Both the position numbers and the translations under genes were made by a program. Of a DNA stretch of 64,000 nucleotides, positions 35,945 to 43,863 are shown piece by piece. Origin of the DNA: an uncultured Lachnospiraceae bacterium (GTDB taxonomy: Bacteria; Bacillota; Clostridia; Lachnospirales; Lachnospiraceae); NCBI GenBank assembly GCA_947173495.1, contig CAMWFQ010000007.1, positions 124,001 through 188,000 on the forward strand, read 5' to 3'. Each line of letters opens with the position of its first letter. Positions within the stretch are counted from its first letter, which is position 1. The notes beneath the pieces are model-generated. The model searched no databases. It had not been told where the DNA came from and saw only the letters and a program-made list of their open reading frames with translations.

Positions 35945-36747
35945 TACTCCTCTTCCTCATAATATTTCTGCCACCCTTTAACAGTCTCTGCCGTGACAGG
36001 ATCCTCATAGATCCGGTAACCGTCAATCTCCGCTGTCAATACCAGCCCGCATTCCTCCGGATCGCGGTCAGTGGCTTTCTCCTTTGTCATAACAATATAC
36101 CGGCAGTATTCCTGCCTCGTAGCCGCAAGGAGTTCCTCCATATTCACCACCTCCGGCTTTTCCATTGCCTCATAAACAGCATTATAATAGCCCCATCGAT
36201 CCACCAGCATTTCTCTTCCATAAGGCATGTGGATTGAAGCGTCATACTGCCTGACAAAGTGAATCAGCTCCGGAGGCATTACTGCCGAGACCTGTTCCTG
36301 CGGGTTTTCCGGTCTGATCCTGTCGCAAATTCTGATTACCGTATCCGGTATATGATAAAGATTCTCCGCCTTCGTAATATAACTGCTCTGATAGACCAGG
36401 CTTCCGCACAGAATGATCAGTGCGGATGTAATCACAAGTCCGGTCTTTCTACGACTTTCAAACAGACGGCAGGCTCCGTAGCAACAGATCACTCCCATTG
36501 GAATCGTCCAGAGAACCCGGTAATAGGTTTCTCCATCCAGCCCGGCCGCCACAAAAACCTTCCGGCTCACCGGAAACAAAAACAGTGCAATTATGATCAC
36601 CGGCGCCCAGACCAGCAGGATGCGTACATTTCTCCTCCTCTCCGTAATCAACAGAACAATCCATGCCAATAGGGCCAGACCGAGAAGAAGCTTTAATCCT
36701 GTATATAATTTCAAGATCACAAAACTTTCCATGAAAATTCCGTACAT
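35944..36747 (-). CDS. Membrane protein, possible C-terminal part of a GT-C-like enzyme
   Basis: This 267-residue protein has three to four N-terminal membrane helices, then a soluble outer domain (about 120-267) with TKAENLYHIPDTVIRICDRI, YDASIHMPYGRE and a C-terminal YRIYEDP. Outer domains of this kind usually form the C-terminal half of polytopic GT-C proteins. The preceding gene, which encodes a DUF6077-like polytopic protein without such a domain, ends 30 bp upstream, so the two may together make one functional enzyme. AGGAG sits 8 nt before the ATG. I do not know a specific function. Confidence 0.7.
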   Translation of the reverse strand: MYGIFMESFVILKLYTGLKLLLGLALLAWIVLLITERRRNVRILLVWAPVIIIALFLFPVSRKVFVAAGLDGETYYRVLWTIPMGVICCYGACRLFESRRKTGLVITSALIILCGSLVYQSSYITKAENLYHIPDTVIRICDRIRPENPQEQVSAVMPPELIHFVRQYDASIHMPYGREMLVDRWGYYNAVYEAMEKPEVVNMEELLAATRQEYCRYIVMTKEKATDRDPEECGLVLTAEIDGYRIYEDPVTAETVKGWQKYYEEEE

Positions 36748-36777
36748 AATAAATGCTCCTGATTTTATTCTTTTTTC

Positions 36778-37950
36778 TTAAAATACCAGTATTCCGTGGG
36801 TAAGCAGCAGATAGAGCAGCACATAGGCAGCACCGGGTACGCAGCACAGACCGGTTTTGATCAAAATACTGATCTTTCTCTCATACAGAGCAAATAAAAA
36901 GCCAAATCCCATGCTCATAAGGCAGCTTAACAGGATCGCCAGTGAGCTGCTGGCGCCTCCGGCCAGATTCACACAGGAGAGCACCAGCCAGAGACCGGCC
37001 TGTCCGTTTCCCTCTTCCTGCCTGTGCCGGACAATTCCCTTTCCGCTCTCTCTGACCTTCCATCCTTCCTTCAGATTCAGGCTCCATTGTTGTTCTCCGT
37101 CCTGCTCAAACAGACACAGGAACAGCCACAATACTGCCGGTATTACAAAATTGCCTGCAAATGATTTTCCCTGCCAGGTCCGGGTAAGAAAAAAGGTCTC
37201 CGCCGTATAGATGGACACAGCGCCAAACATCTGCCACAGGGCAATCAGGATCATAAACATGGGCAGCTGCCGGGGATTTTTCTTTAAGAGAATCCGTCCT
37301 GTCTGATAATAGAGCACATAAGTGAGAACAATCAGCGCAAGGGGAATGATACTGTGACACAAAATTGTTACATGTACGCCGCTCATACTCCCAATATAAG
37401 CCTCCCAGAGAGGAAACAATGCCAGCACGTGGCGCACGTCAAGAGGGGAACTTCTGCCCGTATAGGGATTGACTCTGTACAGCGTGTCCATCTGCTGGGC
37501 AATCAGCGCCTGCGCGCCGTAGTAAGCGTCGTCGCCGTCAAAAGATGCCCTGGTAAAAGCCATGTACAGCTGAAATCCCACCAGCAGAAGAAACAGAACC
37601 AGCAGGATCTTTTCCTCCGGCATCGTTTTCTGCCATCGGGCAGCTCCCTGGAAATTCAGCTCATATCCCTTTTTTACTCTCAGAATACTGACAAGAACTC
37701 CCCCGAAAGCGCAAATAAGGATCACCGGGGTAAACCACTTGATAAAAATAGTAAAGCCGTGATACACATTGAAAAGCACCACCGGTATCCCGACCAGTTC
37801 CAGAATCGTAAACAACAGAATATATCCCAGAACCAGCGCCACTCCCGGTGTCCTCAGACGTCTCTTTAACAACGGCAGAGGAAGCAGCCCCACACAGAAT
37901 GGCACTGCCAAAAGCCACCATATTAGTCCGAATACATTTGATAGATTCAT
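36778..37950 (-). CDS. DUF6077-like polytopic membrane protein
   Basis: The 390-residue protein has about 10-11 membrane helices and little soluble sequence. The first loop and the segment SFDGDDAYYGAQALIAQQMDTLYRVNPYTG (given here only as the DGDDAYYG core) carry acidic residues where GT-C enzymes hold their catalytic carboxylates. It fits the DUF6077 group seen in clostridial surface-glycan loci. The ATG at 37950 is used because AGAGGATCTG precedes it; the frame to 38049 overlaps the previous gene. The following gene appears to supply an outer domain. The donor would be a polyprenyl-phosphate sugar if the GT-C idea is right. Confidence 0.75.
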   Translation of the reverse strand: MNLSNVFGLIWWLLAVPFCVGLLPLPLLKRRLRTPGVALVLGYILLFTILELVGIPVVLFNVYHGFTIFIKWFTPVILICAFGGVLVSILRVKKGYELNFQGAARWQKTMPEEKILLVLFLLLVGFQLYMAFTRASFDGDDAYYGAQALIAQQMDTLYRVNPYTGRSSPLDVRHVLALFPLWEAYIGSMSGVHVTILCHSIIPLALIVLTYVLYYQTGRILLKKNPRQLPMFMILIALWQMFGAVSIYTAETFFLTRTWQGKSFAGNFVIPAVLWLFLCLFEQDGEQQWSLNLKEGWKVRESGKGIVRHRQEEGNGQAGLWLVLSCVNLAGGASSSLAILLSCLMSMGFGFLFALYERKISILIKTGLCCVPGAAYVLLYLLLTHGILVF

Positions 37951-37972
37951 CAGATCCTCTTCCTTTGCTGTT

Positions 37973-39550
37973 TTATATTTTTTTTCTGAAAAGATAGTAG
38001 TTAAATTCCAGTTCTCCCTGTTTCCAGGGTGCCTGGGCCGCCAGATCATACTGATCCCATATTACCTCCGGATAATAATCTCTGGCTATCACATAATCTG
38101 TCCGGCCTTCTCTGATATATCGCTCCTGCTCTTCCACCACATCGTCGATCAGAAGCGTCTGGGTCTGAAACCATCGGCAGTTGGGAACGATATCGCATAC
38201 CGTATACAGCCCTGCGTCCAGACAATTAATGTTGAGCAGTGTGGGATCCGGAGTCTGCTCCACGATTTCCCTGAACTGAAACAAAAAAATATCTTCTTTT
38301 TTTTCCTTCATATGAGGAATATTCACAGAAAAAGCCAGAACAATACCGCCTCCCAGCATCAGCACGCCAAGAGCTGGTATCATATACCGGAGACAGACGC
38401 CGCGCTTTTCCTGGTTCTGCCCCGTGATTTTCATCAGATATCCGGTATCTGCAAAGATTCTTCCGCACGCCCTCTCCAGAATCCGCCCCAGAAGCGCAAA
38501 CCCCAGAACCGTAAATACTGCCAGCGGCAGCGCATAATAGGGAAGCTCTGATCCTCCCACATAAATTCCCAGAAAAAGAAAGAAGCACAAAGCCGGCAGA
38601 TGAAAACGCGCCAGCCACTTTTTCTTTTTGCCCAGCATTGCCCAGAATACTCCCGGTATCAGAAATGAAAAATAAATTGCATTGGTCCTGATCAGCCAGT
38701 ATAAAAGCTTTGCCAGCGTATAGAGCCTCTCAGCCAGACCCGGCCCCTCCCCGTTTAAGTCACTGTAAACAAACACATTGATATAAACATACCCCCAGTA
38801 CCATTCATAAAGTCCATGATTCAGGGCAAAATAAAGGAACCAGGGTACAAAAGGAAGCGCCATTCCGGCCAGAAAGATCAGACATCCCTTCACTGCCCCT
38901 GCAAGATCTTTCTTTGCCAGAAAAGAAAATGCCGCGCACATCATCCAGGCAAAGAAAAATCCCAGTACGGTAAATTTAATGTTCGCTACCACTCCTGCCA
39001 GTATTCCCACTCCAAAGACCACCTTATAACTCATGGCCTCATCCGGATATCTGTTTTTAAAATAATCCAGAGAAAAATACAGCCCCCAGATCAGAAACGG
39101 GAAACAGATTTCTTCCGCACTGCCTCCCCAGTAAAAGCTGTAGGACGCCACGGTCACTGCCAGTACCAGCGGAGACATCAGCAACGCCGTACTCTTTTTT
39201 ACATAAAGAGAAAGAATCCGGCAGATCCCGGCCAGGTCAAAAAATGCCAGAATCACTTCCAGAATAAACACGCCGGCAAAGGTGGTATGAGATATGAGAT
39301 AGGCCAGTCCATACAGAAAATACAGATACATGCCCTTCTGGTCAAACACATCCCGGTAAGGCATCTTCCCGTTAAACAGCGCCTTTCCCACGGAAAAATA
39401 GCTGTTGGCATCATTCCAGTCATTGCAGGGGTACAGAAAGGAAGAGCGGCTGGCAAACAAAAGCAGTACAAATCCGGCCAGCGCCAGATAACCACCGGCC
39501 AGTATCTTTTTCTTTCCCGCTAAAACATCAGCTTCCCGATCACTGCTCAT
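37973..39550 (-). CDS. GT-C fold membrane glycosyltransferase (ArnT/GT39-like)
   Basis: This 525-residue protein has about 11-12 membrane helices and a short C-terminal outer domain. The first outer loop has NDWNDANSYFSVGKALFNG and YRDVFDQKGMYLYFLYG, the acidic and Asp-Gln-Lys pattern of ArnT/PMT-type glycosyltransferases, which use polyprenyl-phosphate sugars outside the membrane. The tail (LLIDDVVEEQERYI, DYVIARDYYPEV) is typical of bacterial members. GGAGAAATAAGCT precedes the ATG. It leads a minus-strand run of DUF6077-like, outer-domain, MBOAT and SGNH genes. Confidence 0.85.
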   Translation of the reverse strand: MSSDREADVLAGKKKILAGGYLALAGFVLLLFASRSSFLYPCNDWNDANSYFSVGKALFNGKMPYRDVFDQKGMYLYFLYGLAYLISHTTFAGVFILEVILAFFDLAGICRILSLYVKKSTALLMSPLVLAVTVASYSFYWGGSAEEICFPFLIWGLYFSLDYFKNRYPDEAMSYKVVFGVGILAGVVANIKFTVLGFFFAWMMCAAFSFLAKKDLAGAVKGCLIFLAGMALPFVPWFLYFALNHGLYEWYWGYVYINVFVYSDLNGEGPGLAERLYTLAKLLYWLIRTNAIYFSFLIPGVFWAMLGKKKKWLARFHLPALCFFLFLGIYVGGSELPYYALPLAVFTVLGFALLGRILERACGRIFADTGYLMKITGQNQEKRGVCLRYMIPALGVLMLGGGIVLAFSVNIPHMKEKKEDIFLFQFREIVEQTPDPTLLNINCLDAGLYTVCDIVPNCRWFQTQTLLIDDVVEEQERYIREGRTDYVIARDYYPEVIWDQYDLAAQAPWKQGELEFNYYLFRKKI

Positions 39551-39655
39551 AGCTTATTTCTCCATCTTGTCCATTATTTTAATATTCTACACTAATTTTT
39601 CCGGAAGCACTAGTATTACTTCTATATAATTAGCATTAATTATTTCCTTATCTAT

Positions 39656-39684
39656 TTGACATAATTCCCGGAACATGGCATACT
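39656..39684 (+). promoter_or_regulatory. Promoter of the plus-strand flavoprotein gene
   Basis: A perfect TTGACA (39656-39661) is followed after exactly 17 nt by CATACT (39679-39684), which matches 4 of 6 consensus positions. The start codon is 38 nt downstream of the -10, with AGGAAGGA in between. Confidence 0.72.
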
Positions 39685-39722
39685 AGTAACAGGCGTTTTT
39701 GTACAGGAAGGACGAATATCGT

Positions 39723-41297
39723 ATGAAAAAAGCACTTGTAATCGGCGCTGGTCCTGCGGGGCTTACTGCGGCCTATGAACTTCTGACCAGCTCAAAAGAC
39801 ATTGAAGTTACTGTATTTGAGGAGAGTGACTGCTTCGGCGGAATCTCCAAAACCGTAAATTATAAAGGGAACCGTATGGATATGGGCGGCCACCGGTTTT
39901 TCTCCAAAATACCGGAGGTCAATGAGTGGTGGGACAAGATGCTTCCCATGCAGGGCGCTCCTACCTATGACGATATTATTTTAAACCGTCCCATGCCTCT
40001 TACCAAAGGCGGTCCGGATCCCGAAAAAGAAGATCGGGTAATGCTCACCAGGCACCGGGTATCCCGTATTTATTTTGATTCCAAATTTTATGATTACCCG
40101 ATTTCCCTGAAACTGGAAACGCTCAAAAATTTCGGTTTTCTTACCACCATGAAGGTAGGCTTCAGTTATCTGGCCTCTCTGATCCATAAACAGCCTGAGG
40201 ACAGTCTGGAAAATTTTTATATCAATCGCTTTGGCCGTAAGCTCTACTCCATGTTTTTTGAGTATTATACTGAAAATCTCTGGGGGCGCCATCCCAGTGA
40301 AATTGATCCATCATGGGGTGCGCAGCGCACGAAAGGGATGTCTATCATGGCTATCCTGAAAGACATCATCGAAAAAAAACTGAAAAAGAAAAACCGGAAG
40401 GTTGAGACCTCCCTCATTGAAGAATTTAAATATCCCAAATTAGGTCCCGGTCAGCTCTGGGATGTCACTGCCGCAGAAGTCGAAAAGCTGGGCGGCACAA
40501 TTCTCAGGAATGCCAGAGTAACTAAGATTCACAAAAACCCGGATAACATGATCACCTCCCTTACCTATGAAAAAGATGGGCAGGAATTCACTGTAGAAGG
40601 AGATTACTTCATCTCTTCCATGCCTATAAAGGATCTGGTCGCCGGTATGAATGACGTGCCTGCAGATCCTGCCAGGATTGCGGCCGGACTGCCTTATCGC
40701 GATTATATGACACTGGGGGTTCTGGTTCCCAGGATCAACTTAAAGAACAAGACCGACATGAAAACTGTGGGAAACATTGTCCCCGACTGCTGGGTATATG
40801 TCCAGGACAGAAATGTGAAGCTGGGCCGTTTCCAGATCTACAACAACTGGTCGCCCTACATGATCAGAGATCTGGAGCATACCATATGGATCGGTCTGGA
40901 ATATTTTGTGAATGAAGGCGATGAATTCTGGAATATGACGGAAGAGGAATTTTCCAAAGTGGGCGTGGAGGAAATGATCCGTCTGGGACTGATCGACAGC
41001 CCTGACAGCGTCATCGACACCCATATGGAAAAAGTCAAAAAAGCCTATCCCGCTTACTTTGACACCTACGATGAGATCGAGACCCTGACAGCCTACTTAA
41101 GCACCATAGATAATCTCTATTGTGTGGGCCGCAACGGTCAGCACCGCTACAACAACATTGATCACTCCATGGTCACCTCCTTTGAGGCCGTCACCAATAT
41201 TATCACCGGCCGAAAGGATAAATCCCCTATCTGGAACGTCAACACTGAAAAGGAGTACCACGAAGAAGCTTCCAAAAACGAGGCGGAGATCGATTAA
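39723..41297 (+). CDS. FAD-dependent oxidoreductase, UDP-galactopyranose mutase / protoporphyrinogen oxidase-like fold
   Basis: This 524-residue flavoprotein opens with the dinucleotide-binding motif [16 protein letters not shown], then [22 protein letters not shown], typical of a large group of surface-glycan flavoproteins related to UDP-galactopyranose mutase and amine oxidases. The C-terminal FAD contact [20 protein letters not shown] is clear. It is soluble. The ATG at 39723 is preferred over 39699. It is a single-gene unit with its own promoter and a 21-bp terminator. A second, shorter relative is encoded at 58339-59592. The substrate is unknown: sugar-nucleotide or lipid-linked sugar isomerisation are possible. 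Confidence 0.85.
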   Translation: MKKALVIGAGPAGLTAAYELLTSSKDIEVTVFEESDCFGGISKTVNYKGNRMDMGGHRFFSKIPEVNEWWDKMLPMQGAPTYDDIILNRPMPLTKGGPDPEKEDRVMLTRHRVSRIYFDSKFYDYPISLKLETLKNFGFLTTMKVGFSYLASLIHKQPEDSLENFYINRFGRKLYSMFFEYYTENLWGRHPSEIDPSWGAQRTKGMSIMAILKDIIEKKLKKKNRKVETSLIEEFKYPKLGPGQLWDVTAAEVEKLGGTILRNARVTKIHKNPDNMITSLTYEKDGQEFTVEGDYFISSMPIKDLVAGMNDVPADPARIAAGLPYRDYMTLGVLVPRINLKNKTDMKTVGNIVPDCWVYVQDRNVKLGRFQIYNNWSPYMIRDLEHTIWIGLEYFVNEGDEFWNMTEEEFSKVGVEEMIRLGLIDSPDSVIDTHMEKVKKAYPAYFDTYDEIETLTAYLSTIDNLYCVGRNGQHRYNNIDHSMVTSFEAVTNIITGRKDKSPIWNVNTEKEYHEEASKNEAEID

Positions 41298-41344
41298 CCT
41301 AAGCAATCGAGCAGGGGAAAGCCTCCCCTGCTCGATTGCTTAGG
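41298..41344. terminator. Strong bidirectional terminator
   Basis: A perfect 21-bp inverted repeat (41298-41318 with 41324-41344) encloses a 5-nt loop. It starts directly after the plus-strand flavoprotein stop and ends 3 bp before the stop of the convergent radical SAM gene, so it closes both transcription units. Confidence 0.88.
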
Positions 41345-41347
41345 CCG

Positions 41348-42328
41348 TTATTTTCGGAACAGAGACTGCCTTGCTCCGTGGTTGGCCGCTCTGTGTCTGA
41401 GCGTATCGTCTACCACGTCCATCCGAAGCCCGGCGTCAATGAAATCACAGTATTTGCAGAAGTCATAATCTCCCCTGCTCTTTCTGATAGCCTGTCGGAG
41501 ATTCCTGTAGGCCTGACTGTTCCACGCCTCCCTAAGAGGCGTCACTTTCAGATCCGCCAGAGTTGAGGTCTCAAAATTATCGCAGCAGCAGATCCCCATT
41601 CTGCCGTCGGGAAAGATAAACATATCCGTATATGGCATCAGACAGGTTTCCTTAATAATTTTCTGCGTATTCTGCTTATTGGGCGCGCTGCCCGCCCGGT
41701 TGGTCAGAACGGCATCCATATAACGCATCTGGAACAGGAGTTCCACATTCTGAAACTCTTCCTGATGCGCCATGGCATACTCATAAATTTCTTTTACATT
41801 ATCGTGAAGCTTCATATCCCTGCAATAATTATTGATAATCAGCTGATCCACATAAGGAATAATTTCCTTCACCTTATCAACTGTGAGCAGAAGTCCGTTT
41901 GTAGAAAGAAAGATAAAACTGTCTGGCAGCTGTTTTCTGCAGTAGCGGTGAAACTCCACGATTCTTGTATCCAGAAACGGTTCATTATTTCCGTATAAAG
42001 TCAGATGTCCCTTATATTCCCAGTCGTGAAGCTGGTCGATAATGCTGTAAAACAGCTCCTCCTCCATACGCTTATAGGGGCGCTTTTCTGCATTTTTGTT
42101 GGCAGTACAGAAGGAACAGGTACTGTTACAGCGGTTGATGGTTTCCAGATTCACCACCAATGGCTGGGGAGGCTCCTCATCTTTCAGAAAATACTCAATA
42201 TACCTTTCCTGCAGCTTGTTTCTGGTCAGAAACTGAAGCTTCAGATAACTCTCAGAAGAAAGCCTGGGAAATCTCTTCTGAAGATTCCATCCCAAAGTTC
42301 CTCCGAAATTATGAAATTTAACTGACAT
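41348..42328 (-). CDS. Radical SAM / SPASM-like protein
   Basis: The 326-residue enzyme has the radical SAM cluster motif CNSTCSFC (Cys67, Cys71, Cys74), then LTLYGNNEPFLD, FIFLSTNGLLL, and a C-terminal Cys-rich region (KETCLMPYTDMF, GICCCDN, DFCKYCDF) that fits a SPASM-type auxiliary cluster. The N-terminal 55 residues are basic and may meet membrane or substrate. Members of this fold modify peptides, sugars or cofactors, and the target here is unknown. It is the last gene of the CotH/VTC operon, 44 bp after DUF4956. GGAGAAAG precedes the ATG. It could modify a glycan component handled by the same operon. Confidence 0.88.
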   Translation of the reverse strand: MSVKFHNFGGTLGWNLQKRFPRLSSESYLKLQFLTRNKLQERYIEYFLKDEEPPQPLVVNLETINRCNSTCSFCTANKNAEKRPYKRMEEELFYSIIDQLHDWEYKGHLTLYGNNEPFLDTRIVEFHRYCRKQLPDSFIFLSTNGLLLTVDKVKEIIPYVDQLIINNYCRDMKLHDNVKEIYEYAMAHQEEFQNVELLFQMRYMDAVLTNRAGSAPNKQNTQKIIKETCLMPYTDMFIFPDGRMGICCCDNFETSTLADLKVTPLREAWNSQAYRNLRQAIRKSRGDYDFCKYCDFIDAGLRMDVVDDTLRHRAANHGARQSLFRK

Positions 42329-42372
42329 TTCTTTCTCCTTCTCTTTATTTAAATAAATTTATCTGACAACAC

Positions 42373-43047
42373 TTAAAATGTAACCTCTCCATCATGGGAT
42401 ACCAGAGAAACATTCACAACCCCGTCCATCCCTGAAAGCTTTTCCACAAGCTCATACTCCTGCTTTACCCGCACCTCAATTACCAGATTGCAGTTTTCAG
42501 CCGTGATATTCCTGGACTTCACTTTATAGTGTCTGCAGTGTTTCTCTACAGTCCGGACAAAATCCGGTTCCATCTTTATATTGCGCAGATTGGCTATCAG
42601 AATCATGGAGGCCTTTCCCACAGGAAGCCGGTCCAGAACTATGACCAGAATCGTTAATATGGCAGACAGAATGCAGGCCACCTCTGTCATTCTTGCCCCG
42701 CAGCAGATTCCCGCCGCTATGGACCAGAACAGAAAGCACAGATCCATGGGTTCCTTTACCGCTGTCCTGAAACGAACAATGGAAAGGGCTCCCACCATCC
42801 CCAGTGAAATCACGATGCTGGACTGGACTGCAATAATAATGGCGGCTGTGATCACCGCTGTTACTGCTATGGAAATATTGAAATTCTTGGAATAGAACGT
42901 TTTGGGGGTAACCATCCGGTATACTGCAAAGATATAGCAGGCAATTCCACAGGTAATTGTCAGTATAGCGGCCACATAGGTCACCGAAACGTCTCCGCTG
43001 GTATAGTTGGAAATCAAATTATTCATAAAAAGATCCACCGCGTTCAT
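42373..43047 (-). CDS. DUF4956 membrane protein, copy 1
   Basis: This 224-residue protein has about four to five membrane helices in its first 140 residues and a small cytosolic alpha/beta tail. The core motif SIVISLGMVGALSIVRFRTAVKEP (core GMVGALSIVRFRTA) defines the DUF4956 family. The tail (LRNIKMEPDFVRTVEKHC, NLVIEVRVKQEYELVEKL) looks like an ACT-like domain. Members are commonly encoded beside VTC-domain proteins, as here (VTC stop 91 bp upstream). It is nearly the same length as a second copy at 45737-46411. GGAGGATTAAA precedes the ATG. It may be a channel or membrane anchor for the VTC enzyme; the function is unestablished. Confidence 0.92.
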   Translation of the reverse strand: MNAVDLFMNNLISNYTSGDVSVTYVAAILTITCGIACYIFAVYRMVTPKTFYSKNFNISIAVTAVITAAIIIAVQSSIVISLGMVGALSIVRFRTAVKEPMDLCFLFWSIAAGICCGARMTEVACILSAILTILVIVLDRLPVGKASMILIANLRNIKMEPDFVRTVEKHCRHYKVKSRNITAENCNLVIEVRVKQEYELVEKLSGMDGVVNVSLVSHDGEVTF

Positions 43048-43097
43048 TTTAATCCTCCATGCTAATCTCCGTGCCAGAGCCTCAGATTGCCGGTTGA

Positions 43098-43122
43098 AAA
43101 ATAAGGTCGTCAGACTTATTTT
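43098..43122 (-). terminator. Hairpin between VTC and DUF4956 (copy 1)
   Basis: An 8-bp stem (43098-43105 with 43115-43122) with a 9-nt loop lies in the 91-bp gap; with a one-base bulge it extends by three pairs. There is no T-run in the minus direction, so it may be a processing or attenuation signal rather than a terminator. Confidence 0.35.
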
Positions 43123-43138
43123 CAGCCTGAAATCCTTC

Positions 43139-43837
43139 TCACCGCACCATGAACTTCCTGCAAAGATAATACTTGGAAAAGGTACTCGCCCGCAGTCCGC
43201 TTAACTGCAGTACACTGTATATTTCATCCGGCAGAAAGCTGTCATATTTGACCTCCATCAGAGCCTGTCCCGTCGGCATGACGCCTCTTCCTGTCGCTTC
43301 TTTCTCAAAAAACTTTTCCGGCTCACTGATAGAAATGAGATTGCTGTCAAAGGTCACTCTCACATTGGCATCCCCCTGCCTGTACACATAGGGAATCCTG
43401 TCGTAATCCACAATCACAGCCGGTCTCATCAGCTTTACGGCCATAAGATATGCCAGCCTGCGCAGGAGCGCCTGCTTCTCACCTATCTCTCCGGGGATCT
43501 CACCCTTCATCAAAGAAACGCACTGTTCCAGAGTAATTGTGCAGATCTCCTTCCGGGTCTTTCCCCGCTTTTTCTGCTTCATCTCCAGGCTGATCCGGCT
43601 CTGACTGTGATTATAAATCCGGATCCGGTATTTTTCCCGATCGTCTACACCGTTCTCATTATCATAATAGCAGCTGTTATCATAATCATCAAAATACAGA
43701 CTCCTGATATGATAGCTCCCGCCTTGCCCGACATGGATATCCTTTGCGGCGACCATACCTATTTTAGCATCTTCTATCATAACCTGTCCATAAGTTAATG
43801 GATATTTATATTCATGCCTGTACTGTACTTCTTCCAC
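43139..43837 (-). CDS. VTC-domain polyphosphate polymerase-like protein, copy 1
   Basis: This 232-residue soluble protein has the tunnel-fold triphosphate-binding VTC domain: HEYKYPL, HIRSLYFDDYDN, EKYRIRIYNHS, LEMKQKKRGKTRKE, VIVDYDRIPYV, RVTFDSNL and MEVKYDSFLP. The charged residues expected to line the polyphosphate tunnel (Lys, Arg, Glu) are kept. In yeast the Vtc4 VTC domain makes polyphosphate; bacterial members are little studied. A GTG start has AGGAGG 8 nt ahead. It lies between CotH and DUF4956 and has a second copy at 46451-47122. Confidence 0.93.
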   Translation of the reverse strand: MEEVQYRHEYKYPLTYGQVMIEDAKIGMVAAKDIHVGQGGSYHIRSLYFDDYDNSCYYDNENGVDDREKYRIRIYNHSQSRISLEMKQKKRGKTRKEICTITLEQCVSLMKGEIPGEIGEKQALLRRLAYLMAVKLMRPAVIVDYDRIPYVYRQGDANVRVTFDSNLISISEPEKFFEKEATGRGVMPTGQALMEVKYDSFLPDEIYSVLQLSGLRASTFSKYYLCRKFMVR

Positions 43838-43863
43838 GCCCTGAGCCTCCTGATATACGTATC

